From positions 1-34,038 of the forward strand of contig NZ_FNPI01000031.1 of assembly GCF_900107275.1 (NCBI RefSeq): a DNA stretch of 34,038 nucleotides. Direction: 5' to 3'. The notes under the pieces are model-generated. The model was not told where the DNA came from. It made no database searches and saw only the letters and a list, made by a program, of their open reading frames with translations. Source of the DNA: Evansella caseinilytica. GTDB taxonomy: Bacteria > Bacillota > Bacilli > Bacillales > Salisediminibacteriaceae. A program made the position numbers and the translations under genes. The stretch's first letter is position 1. The number at the start of each line of letters is the position of its first letter. This document shows, piece by piece, positions 1 to 6,470 of this stretch.

Positions 1-95
<95 letters not shown>

Positions 96-127
96 ATGGG
101 ACTAACACAGTTAGTCCCATTTATTTT
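96..127 (+). terminator. Intrinsic terminator of the rRNA operon
   Basis: Perfect 10-bp stem ATGGGACTAA / TTAGTCCCAT (96-105 and 111-120) with loop CACAG, followed by TTATTTT. It sits directly after the 5S gene. Confidence 0.9.
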
Positions 128-142
128 CTATGAAATACTACT

Positions 143-354
143 GAGGAAAGCATCGTCCGTAAGCAACGGAATAAGCGTCTAAGAAAAACCGACGGGGCCT
201 TAGCTCAGCTACGAGGGAAGCCTCATTGAAAAGGCATCGAGTTGTTTCGACGGATATAGCGACGAAGCGATACGAGCAGAGGAAGAAACAGGGGAATGCA
301 GCGGAGGAAAGCATCGTCCGTAAGCAACGGAATAAGCGTCTAAGAAAAACCGAC
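143..354 (+). repeat. tRNA-Ala-associated repeat: truncated 5' tRNA-Ala plus conserved core
   Basis: A 68-bp sequence occurs twice, exactly, at 143-210 and 304-371. Each copy ends with the first 17 nt of tRNA-Ala (GGGGCCTTAGCTCAGCT). In the first copy (tRNA part 194-210) the tRNA is cut there and continues as ACGAGGGAAGCCTC, then a core with CGAGTTGTTTCG (about 238-249). The second copy runs on into the complete tRNA-Ala. The break lies in the D-loop just before G18-G19. The unit belongs to the same family as those at fMet, Gly and Lys. The 5' flank 143-193 contains GCATCGTCCG, which looks like the tail of a further copy whose head is missing. Confidence 0.85.
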
Positions 355-430
355 GGGGCCTTAGCTCAGCTGGGAGAGCGCCTGCCTTGCACGCAGGAGG
401 TCAGCGGTTCGATCCCGCTAGGCTCCACCA
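355..430 (+). tRNA. tRNA-Ala (TGC)
   Basis: Complete 76-nt cloverleaf. Acceptor stem GGGGCCT/AGGCTCC, anticodon TGC at 388-390, T-loop TTCGATC, encoded CCA. This is the intact copy downstream of the truncated 5' copy at 194-210. Confidence 0.96.
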
Positions 431-451
431 TTAATTTAGAAAATTATATTT

Positions 452-528
452 GGCGGTGTAGCTCAGCTGGCTAGAGCGTACGGTTCATACCCGTGAGGTC
501 GGGGGTTCAATCCCCTCCGCCGCTACCA
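452..528 (+). tRNA. tRNA-Met (CAT), elongator type
   Basis: 77-nt cloverleaf, acceptor GGCGGTG, anticodon loop TTCATAC, encoded CCA. It lacks the initiator features seen in the gene at 1576. Its body and its place between Ala and a second CAT tRNA match the Bacillus elongator Met gene. Confidence 0.9.
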
Positions 529-534
529 TCACCT

Positions 535-611
535 GGACCCTTAGCTCAGTTGGTCAGAGCGGTCGGCTCATAACCGATTGGTCGTAGGTTCGAGTCCTAC
601 AGGGTCCACCA
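535..611 (+). tRNA. tRNA with CAT anticodon, probably tRNA-Ile2 (lysidine-modified)
   Basis: 77-nt cloverleaf, acceptor GGACCCT/AGGGTCC, anticodon CAT at 569-571, encoded CCA. The GGACC acceptor and the order Ala-Met-X-Ser suggest the AUA-reading Ile2 tRNA modified by TilS. Met identity cannot be excluded from sequence alone. Confidence 0.85.
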
Positions 612-696
612 TACTTTATAACAGCGTAATTATATGAGGATAAGGTAATTACTGATTTTGAATGTCTGTTATTTATATTTTTCTTGTATTTGTTAC

Positions 697-789
697 GGAG
701 GAGTACCCAAGTCCGGCTGAAGGGATCGGTCTTGAAAACCGACAGGGGTGTTAAAGCCCGCGGGGGTTCGAATCCCTCCTCCTCCGCCA
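697..789 (+). tRNA. tRNA-Ser (TGA)
   Basis: 93 nt with a long variable arm, acceptor GGAGGAG/CTCCTCC, anticodon TGA at 733-735, G discriminator and encoded CCA. Confidence 0.95.
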
Positions 790-811
790 CTAAACTACTT
801 ATGGATAATTT

Positions 812-886
812 GGCCCGTTGGTCAAGTGGTTAAGACACCGCCCTTTCACGGCGGTAACACGGGTTCGAATCCCGTACGGGTCACCA
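812..886 (+). tRNA. tRNA-Glu (TTC)
   Basis: 75-nt cloverleaf with acceptor GGCCCGT/ACGGGTC, anticodon loop CTTTCAC (TTC) and encoded CCA. Confidence 0.95.
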
Positions 887-916
887 TTTTAGAAATTAAG
901 CTCTAACATTTAATGC

Positions 917-992
917 GGAGGATTAGCTCAGCTGGGAGAGCACCTGCCTTACAAGCAGGGGGTCGGCGGTTCGAGCCCGTCATCCTCCACCA
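917..992 (+). tRNA. tRNA-Val (TAC), copy 1
   Basis: 76-nt cloverleaf, acceptor GGAGGAT/ATCCTCC, anticodon TAC, encoded CCA. Identical in sequence to the copy at 3046-3121. Confidence 0.95.
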
Positions 993-1025
993 TTGTCAAA
1001 AAGATCGTCCGAAAACTTATAACGC

Positions 1026-1575
1026 CGCGGGGTGGAGCAACGAGCAATGCATCAGTGAAAAAGCAACGAGTTGTCTCGACGCATACGCAGCGAAGCAAAG
1101 CAGGAAGAGACAGTCAAAGGACGTCGAAGCAGAGCATCGTCCGAAAACTATATAACGCCGCGGGGTGGAGCAACGAGCAATGCATCAGTGAAAAAGCAAC
1201 GAGTTGTCTCGACGCATAAGCAGCGGAGTAAAGCAGGAAGAGGAAGAGACAGTCAAAGGACATCGAAGCAGAGCATCGTCCGAAAACTATATAACGCCGC
1301 GGGGTGGAGCAACGAGCAATGCATCAGTGAAAAAGCAACGAGTTGTCTCGACGCATAAGCAGCGGAGTAAAGCAGGAAGAGGAAGAGACAGTCAAAGGAC
1401 ATCGAAGCAGAGCATCGTCCGAAAACTATATAACGCCGCGGGGTGGAGCAACGAGCAATGCATCAGTGAAAAAGCAACGAGTTGTCTCGACGCATAAGCA
1501 GCGGAGTAAAGCAGGAAGAGGAAGAGACAGTCAAAGGACATCGAAGCAGAGCATCGTCCGAAAACTATATAACGC
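1026..1575 (+). repeat. Tandem array of four tRNA-fMet-associated repeat units (133 + 3 x 139 bp)
   Basis: Four head-to-tail units start at 1026, 1159, 1298 and 1437. Each begins with the first 14 nt of tRNA-fMet (CGCGGGGTGGAGCA), continues with ACGAGCAATGCATC and the core GCAACGAGTTGTCTCGACG, and ends with GCATCGTCCG and an A-rich stretch ending TATATAACGC. Units 2-4 are identical over 139 bp; unit 1 is 133 bp and differs at several positions. The fifth tRNA start, at 1576, continues into the full tRNA-fMet. Short reading frames across the array are repeats of one another and carry no ribosome binding site. Confidence 0.95.
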
Positions 1576-1652
<77 letters not shown>

Positions 1653-1831
1653 AATTTTTGTGTTCCAATTCAATAAACATAAACAAAAAAACGTAATAAA
1701 CTTTATGGTATAACATTAGTGGAAAATCAAAGAAACGTTGACATAATTTTTTGGATTAAGATGAATACATATACCTGTTAACTAGGAAATCGTTGTTTTG
1801 AAGTTTAGCAAAGTCGTGATTTAAATCATCT

Positions 1832-1907
1832 GGCTCGGTAGCTCAGTCGGTAGAGCAAAGGACTGAAAATCCTTGTGTCGGCGGTTCGATTCCGTCCCGA
1901 GCCACCA
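1832..1907 (+). tRNA. tRNA-Phe (GAA)
   Basis: 76-nt cloverleaf, acceptor GGCTCGG/CCGAGCC, anticodon loop CTGAAAA, encoded CCA. The 179-bp gap upstream is AT-rich and includes TTGACA near 1738, but no clear -10 box at proper spacing. Confidence 0.95.
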
Positions 1908-1916
1908 TTATAATAT

Positions 1917-2001
1917 GGAGGGGTAGCGAAGTGGCTAAACGCGGCGGACTGTAAATTCGCTCCCTCAGGGTTCGGCGGTTCGAATCCGTCCCCCTCCACC
2001 A
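1917..2001 (+). tRNA. tRNA-Tyr (GTA)
   Basis: 85 nt with a long variable arm, acceptor GGAGGGG/CCCCTCC, anticodon GTA, encoded CCA. Confidence 0.94.
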
Positions 2002-2011
2002 TAGTTTGTAC

Positions 2012-2088
2012 GGCGGCTGTGGCGAAGTGGTTAACGCACCGGATTGTGGTTCCGGCATTCGTGGGTTCGATTCCCATCAGCCGCCCCA
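2012..2088 (+). tRNA. tRNA-His (GTG)
   Basis: 77 nt including the extra G at position -1 opposite C73, as expected for tRNA-His. Acceptor GCGGCTG/CAGCCGC, anticodon GTG, encoded CCA. Confidence 0.95.
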
Positions 2089-2102
2089 TGATTTAATTAT
2101 TT

Positions 2103-2177
2103 TGGGCTATAGCCAAGTGGTAAGGCAACGGACTTTGACTCCGTCATTCGTAGGTTCGAATCCTGCTAGCCCAGCCA
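2103..2177 (+). tRNA. tRNA-Gln (TTG)
   Basis: 75-nt cloverleaf, acceptor TGGGCTA/TAGCCCA, anticodon loop CTTTGAC (TTG), G discriminator, encoded CCA. Confidence 0.95.
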
Positions 2178-2181
2178 TTTT

Positions 2182-2256
2182 GCGGAAGTAGTTCAGTGGT
2201 AGAATATCACCTTGCCAAGGTGAGGGTCGCGGGTTCGAATCCCGTCTTCCGCTCCA
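2182..2256 (+). tRNA. tRNA-Gly (GCC)
   Basis: 75-nt cloverleaf, acceptor GCGGAAG/CTTCCGC, anticodon GCC, T discriminator, encoded CCA. Confidence 0.95.
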
Positions 2257-2267
2257 AATAATTTCTT

Positions 2268-2341
2268 GGCGGCATAGCCAAGTGGTAAGGCACGGGTCTG
2301 CAAAACCCTTATCCCCGGTTCGAGTCCGGGTGCCGCCTCCA
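2268..2341 (+). tRNA. tRNA-Cys (GCA)
   Basis: 74-nt cloverleaf, acceptor GGCGGCA/TGCCGCC, anticodon loop CTGCAAA, encoded CCA. Confidence 0.95.
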
Positions 2342-2452
2342 GCAAAAAACTGTTACTTCTATTTGTAGAGCGTGATATTCTGGGAATGGAATATTAGTTG
2401 CTAAAAATTGTAGCAGTGAAAATTTATTTCACAACAAGGGAATATAAAATTG

Positions 2453-2529
2453 CGGGAAGTGGCTCAGCTTGGTAGAGCACCTGGTTTGGGACCAGGGGGT
2501 CGCAGGTTCAAATCCTGTCTTCCCGACCA
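2453..2529 (+). tRNA. tRNA-Pro (TGG)
   Basis: 77-nt cloverleaf, acceptor CGGGAAG/CTTCCCG, anticodon loop TTTGGGA (TGG), encoded CCA. Confidence 0.95.
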
Positions 2530-2569
2530 TTTTTTAAATCTTAGTATTTCTTTGATATAATGTAATAAT

Positions 2570-2748
2570 GCGAGTGTAGTTTAGTGGTAAAACCTCAGCC
2601 ACGAGCGTTACATCGAGAAAGGGCAGCGAGTTGTCTCGACGGATACGTCCACGAAGCAAAACTGGCAGAGGAAGAGACATGGAAAGAAGGAAGGCGTTTA
2701 ATAAGAGCAAAAAAACAGTTTGAAACAATAAAATAAAGTTGTAATAGT
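2570..2748 (+). repeat. tRNA-Gly-associated repeat: truncated 5' tRNA-Gly plus conserved core
   Basis: Positions 2570-2600 copy the first 31 nt of the downstream tRNA-Gly with one change (GCGAGTG for GCGGGTG) and stop after the first base of the anticodon loop. They join ACGAGCGTTACATC and the core GCAGCGAGTTGTCTCGACGG, then an A-rich tail up to the intact gene at 2749. A short stretch of 5' flank (TGTAATA) is also shared by the two copies. This unit lacks the CATCGTCCG tail seen at Ala, fMet and Lys. Confidence 0.85.
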
Positions 2749-2822
2749 GCGGGTGTAGTTTAGTGGTAAAACCTCAGCCTTCCAAGCTGATGTCGTGAGT
2801 TCGATTCTCATCACCCGCTCCA
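2749..2822 (+). tRNA. tRNA-Gly (TCC)
   Basis: 74-nt cloverleaf, acceptor GCGGGTG/CACCCGC, anticodon loop CTTCCAA, encoded CCA. It is the intact copy downstream of the truncated one at 2570-2600. Confidence 0.95.
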
Positions 2823-2843
2823 ACGACACAAATGATAAATAGA

Positions 2844-2920
<77 letters not shown>

Positions 2921-3045
2921 TACTAGGTTTTGCAGTTGGTGGAAGATATCTTAGCCCTTTTGAACTTTTAATATTGTGCAGATAGATTTACAATTGAAGG
3001 CTTGATATAGGAAGTAACGTTAAAGGTATTTCTTACACCTGATAT

Positions 3046-3121
3046 GGAGGATTAGCTCAGCTGGGAGAGCACCTGCCTTACAAGCAGGGGGTCGGCGGTT
3101 CGAGCCCGTCATCCTCCACCA
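3046..3121 (+). tRNA. tRNA-Val (TAC), copy 2
   Basis: 76 nt, identical to the tRNA-Val at 917-992, with different flanks. Confidence 0.95.
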
Positions 3122-3124
3122 TTT

Positions 3125-3199
3125 GCTAGCCTATTTCATTTGGTAGAGCAACTGAATTGTAATCAGTAGGTAGGGGTTTAAATCCTCTGGCCAGCATCA
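3125..3199 (+). pseudogene. Degenerate tRNA-Thr (TGT)
   Basis: Begins 3 nt after tRNA-Val. It aligns along its whole 75 nt with a Bacillus-type tRNA-Thr(TGT): the anticodon arm ACTGA-ATTGTAA-TCAGT is intact. The D-stem is destroyed (TTTC opposite GAGC), the acceptor stem has an A/C mismatch (GCTAGCC/GGCCAGC), the T-loop reads TTTAAAT instead of TTCRANY, and the end is ATCA rather than ACCA. Most likely a dead gene. No other Thr tRNA is seen in the window. Confidence 0.75.
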
Positions 3200-3211
3200 T
3201 TTTAAAATAAT

Positions 3212-3334
3212 GAGCCATTAGCTTAGTGACGAGCGTTGCATCACAGAAAAAGCAGCGAGTTGTTTCGACGGATCCTACGCCGAAGCGAAACATCGTCCGA
3301 AAGCATCATGAATAAGCATCGGAGAAAAAGCAAC
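3212..3334 (+). repeat. tRNA-Lys-associated repeat: truncated 5' tRNA-Lys plus conserved core
   Basis: Positions 3212-3228 are a slightly diverged copy of the first 17 nt of tRNA-Lys (GAGCCATTAGCTTAGTG), cut in the D-loop before G18-G19. They join ACGAGCGTTGCATC and the core GCAGCGAGTTGTTTCGACGG, then the CATCGTCCG tail. The tail can form a TCCGA/TCGGA stem, matching in position the TCCGT/ACGGA stem of the Ala unit. The intact tRNA-Lys follows at 3335. Confidence 0.85.
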
Positions 3335-3410
3335 GAGCCATTAGCTCAGTTGGTAGAGCATCTGACTTTTAATCAGAGGGTCGAAGGTTCGAGTCCTTCA
3401 TGGCTCACCA
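3335..3410 (+). tRNA. tRNA-Lys (TTT)
   Basis: 76-nt cloverleaf, acceptor GAGCCAT/ATGGCTC, anticodon loop CTTTTAA, encoded CCA. Preceded by its own truncated copy at 3212-3228. Confidence 0.95.
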
Positions 3411-3416
3411 TTTTTT

Positions 3417-3503
3417 GCGGATGTGGCGGAATTGGCAGACGCGCTAGAATCAGGCTCTAGTGTCTTTCAAGACGTGGGGGTTCAAGTCCCTTCATCCGCA
3501 CCA
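3417..3503 (+). tRNA. tRNA-Leu (CAG)
   Basis: 87 nt with a long variable arm, acceptor GCGGATG/CATCCGC, anticodon stem CTAGA/TCTAG with loop ATCAGGC, encoded CCA. Last tRNA of the array. Confidence 0.94.
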
Positions 3504-3545
3504 CTACATAAAAGAATCAAATAACTAAAGATGTATAGCGGAAAA

Positions 3546-3573
3546 GGTCGGTACTATTGCCGGTCTTTTTTTT
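3546..3573 (+). terminator. Intrinsic terminator of the tRNA array
   Basis: Stem GGTCGGTA / TGCCGGTC (8 bp including G-U pairs), loop CTAT, followed by eight T residues. It lies about 40 bp after tRNA-Leu. Confidence 0.85.
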
Positions 3574-3687
3574 GTGCTTCACATATTAGTTGTTATTGTA
3601 GGAGGATAAATCAGCAAATTGCCAACTAGTTTGCTGATGTACTGGGAAAAATTTCTTGAATTGTCACTTGATAAAGTTGCGCAGAAT

Positions 3688-3716
3688 TTGACATAGGCAG
3701 AATCTTCAGTTATAAT
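3688..3716 (+). promoter_or_regulatory. Consensus sigma-A promoter of the recombinase gene
   Basis: TTGACA (3688-3693), a 17-bp spacer and TATAAT (3711-3716): both hexamers match the consensus exactly. The expected transcript start (about 3723) leaves only some 17 nt before the TTG start codon, just enough to hold the GGGGGG ribosome binding site. Confidence 0.85.
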
Positions 3717-3739
3717 TCAAGGGGACAGGGGGGATAGTT

Positions 3740-4588
3740 TTGGGAAAACAATATTCTGAAATCACAAATATTTTAGACTCTTTTGCGCAGTATCTTGCTG
3801 AAAAAGGAAGAGCTGACAACACGATAAAAACCTATTGCGGTGTTCTCCAATCATTTTTCAAATGGCTGGATAGTAATGGGAAAAACGCAGCAGCAGTAAA
3901 AAAGCAGGATATTCAGCTTTATATTGATTATTTGAAGGAAGAGCAGCGAAGTGTTTCTACAATCAATAAAGTATTGAATACGATCAATACGTTTGCGAAA
4001 TCGATTGATCGACTGGACATGACAAAAGATGTTTGTTTTTCAGAAAAAGAAAGCACCCATGCTTCTCCGGAGTTTTTATCCAATGAAGAAGTACAGCAAT
4101 TATTGGATAAGGTGGAACGAGACGGCAATAAACGAAATGCGGCTATTGCCCACACATTGTTGAAAACAGGAATACGTGTATCCGAGCTCTGCTTATTAAA
4201 TATAAGTTCTCTTGATCTGAATCATCAGACGGGACAATTGGTTGTCAAAGATGAAGTCAGAGGAAGCGAAAGAACAATCCCGCTGCCAAGCTCGTTGGTT
4301 CAGCGGTTAAAAGAGTACCTGAACTCCAGGAATGATGAGGAAGAAGCTCTTTTTTTGTCAAATTATCAAAAGCGGATTTCACCGCGGACCGTGCAGCATA
4401 TGCTGCAGCAATTTGGCGTTCATCCTCATAAGCTGAGACATACTTTTTGTTATGAACTGATAGAAAAGGGAATGGATTTGTCCATTGTCGCTCAGTTAGC
4501 AGGGCATTCCGATATCAATGTAACAAAGCAGTACATGAAAGCTTATCAAACCGATCAAGCCGCCAAGGAAAGCAAAAAATACGCTTGA
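3740..4588 (+). CDS. Tyrosine recombinase/integrase (XerC/D-like)
   Basis: A 282-residue site-specific recombinase that would cut and rejoin DNA through a phosphotyrosine intermediate. Residues 8-95 form the SAM-like core-binding domain (TIKTYCGVLQSFFKWL). The catalytic domain keeps the expected set: R146 (TGIRVSEL), probable K170, H230 and R233 (HKLRH), H256 (AGHSDIN) and nucleophile Y265 (TKQYM). Length is normal for the small Xer/integrase type, so it looks complete. The TTG start at 3740 fits the G-rich ribosome binding site and the consensus promoter 24 bp upstream. It stands alone between the terminator of the tRNA array and its own terminator. Neighbouring tRNA genes are classic integrase targets and carry unusual duplicated 5' ends, but a link is inference. 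No phage genes or second attachment site are visible. It may instead be a resident Xer-like paralogue. Confidence 0.9.
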   Translation: MGKQYSEITNILDSFAQYLAEKGRADNTIKTYCGVLQSFFKWLDSNGKNAAAVKKQDIQLYIDYLKEEQRSVSTINKVLNTINTFAKSIDRLDMTKDVCFSEKESTHASPEFLSNEEVQQLLDKVERDGNKRNAAIAHTLLKTGIRVSELCLLNISSLDLNHQTGQLVVKDEVRGSERTIPLPSSLVQRLKEYLNSRNDEEEALFLSNYQKRISPRTVQHMLQQFGVHPHKLRHTFCYELIEKGMDLSIVAQLAGHSDINVTKQYMKAYQTDQAAKESKKYA

Positions 4589-4629
4589 TCAACGTTGAGA
4601 AGTAAAGACTTCAACGACTTTATTTTATA

Positions 4630-4671
4630 AGCTGGTTTTCCTGTGGAAGTTTGGGTAAACCAGCTGTTTTT
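4630..4671 (+). terminator. Intrinsic terminator after the recombinase gene
   Basis: Perfect stem AGCTGGTTT / AAACCAGCT (4630-4638 and 4657-4665), 18-nt loop, followed by GTTTTT. Confidence 0.75.
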
Positions 4672-4850
4672 GTGGTAGACGTCAACTCCGCCTTTGTGTG
4701 CAAATTGAAAATAATATACCGGATACCTATTTAATGAACAAGCACCCTTTGCATCTTCCATCCTGGAAACCGATAAAAGGTGTCTTTGTTTGTTCAAAAG
4801 TTAATGAGGGTAAAACACTAGTGTGAAAATATAGTAAGAGGGGGGAAGTC

Positions 4851-4886
4851 ATGAATATCATAACACGGAGGGATTTGATATGCTGA
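4851..4886 (+). CDS. Possible 11-residue upstream reading frame (MNIITRRDLIC)
   Basis: ATG at 4851 follows a GAGGGGGGAA ribosome binding site. The frame ends at TGA 4884-4886, overlapping the ATG (4880) of the next gene. It spans the second ribosome binding site (CGGAGGG), so it could couple translation to the downstream gene. It may be chance. Confidence 0.3.
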   Translation: MNIITRRDLIC

Positions 4887-6079
4887 ATCGTTTAGATAAG
4901 CTTTCTGCCGAGAGGATGAAAAAGGATCTGACGGCTTATTGGCCGGGATTTACATTAACAGCCTACGCTGTATTTGATAAAGAACATGTGTATCTTTTTC
5001 ATCATCCGAACTATCCGCCTGCCGACAAAACCTATCACGTGCTTCAATGGAATGAAATGTTCGCGGGCTGCACGTTTACTTTGTTCGAGGACTATCCTAC
5101 CGCCATTGTCGATATTGAATTATATGACGACTTCGAAGGCTTGTACGCTATTCTTGTTCATGAATTGTTTCATTGTTTTCAATACTTAAAAGAGGAAAGC
5201 AGATTCCCAGACGAACTCGCCGGGGTGACATATCCGTTGATAAGCGAAAATGTGGAACTGCGCCATCAGGAAAGAAAGCAGCTTTATCTGGCGGTGATGT
5301 CTTCTGACCGGAAAAAGAAACGGCAGCACCTTGCCGAGTTTGTTGGATTGCGCCAGAAAAGAGAAGCGCTTCTCGGGAAATATTTGCATTATGAAGCCCG
5401 TATTGAAACGATCGAGGGGCCGGCATACTATGTTGAATCGAAGGCATATGGTAAACAGCAAGCACTGTCAGCTGACGAGGTGCTGCAAAAATTTATCCCC
5501 GGTCTGGTGGATCAGCACGAAAGCAACATGAACATCCGTAGAAGCTGTTACAGCTCCGGCTTATTCCTTTGCCTTGTGTTGGATGACGTTTACCCTGAGT
5601 GGAAAGAAAACCATTTTGATTCGGAGCATACGCTGTACGACTTAGTGAAAGAGGTTGTCGAAAAAGAAGCTGCCTCTATAGCAATTGATGTATCTGTTAG
5701 CAAGGAAACGGAGAAAACCGTGAAGGCTGTTAAAAAAATTAGGGAAAGCGAGCTGGAGGGAACCGAAACCAAAGCAGGATATCACCTTTTTCTTGAAGGG
5801 GACATAGTGGTGAAAGGCTTCGATCCGATGAATCTGATTTACAGCGAGAATAAGCTGTTACATAAAAACTTTTTAAAAATTGCTGTCAACGACCGCGAAT
5901 ATTTGTTTCAGCAGCCGGCGATCGCGTTTTTTCACGAAAATCCGTTGAATATTTATAAGCTGCATCTCGTATTGGACGAAAAGCCGGAAATTATTGAAGG
6001 CGGCTTCACCGCTGCCGGTATTGGAAAACTCAGAGGGCGTTGCTATGAAAAGGACAATAATTATTATGTCAAACTATAA
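4880..6079 (+). CDS. Uncharacterised protein with a HELFH zinc-protease-like motif
   Basis: 399 residues, not recognised as a named family. The clearest feature is HELFH at residues 94-98 in the context LVHELFHCFQYL, the HExxH pattern of zinc-dependent peptidases, on what should be a helix. Acidic residues further on (for example in EGPAYYVESKAY, about 180-190) could supply a third metal ligand in the gluzincin manner; this is inference. The C-terminal half (about 290-399) is rich in short beta-like stretches and has no motif known to me. No signal peptide or membrane segment is seen, so it is probably cytoplasmic. The start at 4880 follows CGGAGGG with 7-nt spacing. It appears to be a single-gene unit between the recombinase terminator and a hairpin at 6082. 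Function unknown. Confidence 0.75.
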   Translation: MLNRLDKLSAERMKKDLTAYWPGFTLTAYAVFDKEHVYLFHHPNYPPADKTYHVLQWNEMFAGCTFTLFEDYPTAIVDIELYDDFEGLYAILVHELFHCFQYLKEESRFPDELAGVTYPLISENVELRHQERKQLYLAVMSSDRKKKRQHLAEFVGLRQKREALLGKYLHYEARIETIEGPAYYVESKAYGKQQALSADEVLQKFIPGLVDQHESNMNIRRSCYSSGLFLCLVLDDVYPEWKENHFDSEHTLYDLVKEVVEKEAASIAIDVSVSKETEKTVKAVKKIRESELEGTETKAGYHLFLEGDIVVKGFDPMNLIYSENKLLHKNFLKIAVNDREYLFQQPAIAFFHENPLNIYKLHLVLDEKPEIIEGGFTAAGIGKLRGRCYEKDNNYYVKL

Positions 6080-6081
6080 GC

Positions 6082-6120
6082 GTTTGTTCATAAAGATCGC
6101 TTTTATCTTTTTGAACAAAC
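6082..6120 (+). terminator. Long hairpin after the HELFH gene
   Basis: A 16-bp stem with one mismatch (6082-6097 and 6105-6120) with a 7-nt loop, starting just after the stop codon. It has no T-run outside the stem, so it may be a weak terminator, an mRNA-protecting hairpin, or a folded end of the TGTTCAAAAAG repeat family described in the findings. Confidence 0.55.
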
Positions 6121-6470
6121 ACGAAGCAATGAGTGAAGCCGATGCATTCCTTTCAGAACGGCTGTGAGTGGTTTTCTGGAGTCAGGATGACGACATTTCG
6201 CCGTTGCTCACAGGACGTGAGCTGTAATTAGGCGGAATTGGGGCGCATCGAGCGGAACCATTGCCTTTTTGAACACGCTCTATAATAATAAATAGTATGA
6301 AAAGTGGAGGCGCGCGTCTTTTAATCACGGAAGGCGCCGTTGGAATGAGGTGCCGAACAGGGCTTGGGAACGGCGGGCTGTTCTGGTTTGATAATGTCCT
6401 CCAGGTGCCGGCCGATCCCAATCAATCATCGACCTCAGACTTGTTCCCGTTGCTTGACGGCATACAGCTA
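6121..6470. other. Non-coding stretch between convergent genes, with a dispersed repeat
   Basis: No convincing gene lies between the HELFH gene and sumT, which converge here. It contains a 33-bp repeat (6242-6274, with CATCGAGCGGAACCATTG) found again at 18049-18081 and partly, inverted, near 30774-30793, and two inverted TGTTCAAAAAG words (about 6111-6121 and 6264-6274, both on the minus strand). No clear terminator for sumT was found. Confidence 0.6.

Noticed and set aside
1026-1575. CRISPR array
   Set aside because: Direct repeats of 139 bp are far too long, there are no variable spacers, and each unit starts with a piece of tRNA-fMet.
3417-6470. Integrative island anchored at tRNA-Leu
   Set aside because: No second copy of the tRNA-Leu 3' end was found downstream, and there are no other phage or conjugation genes.
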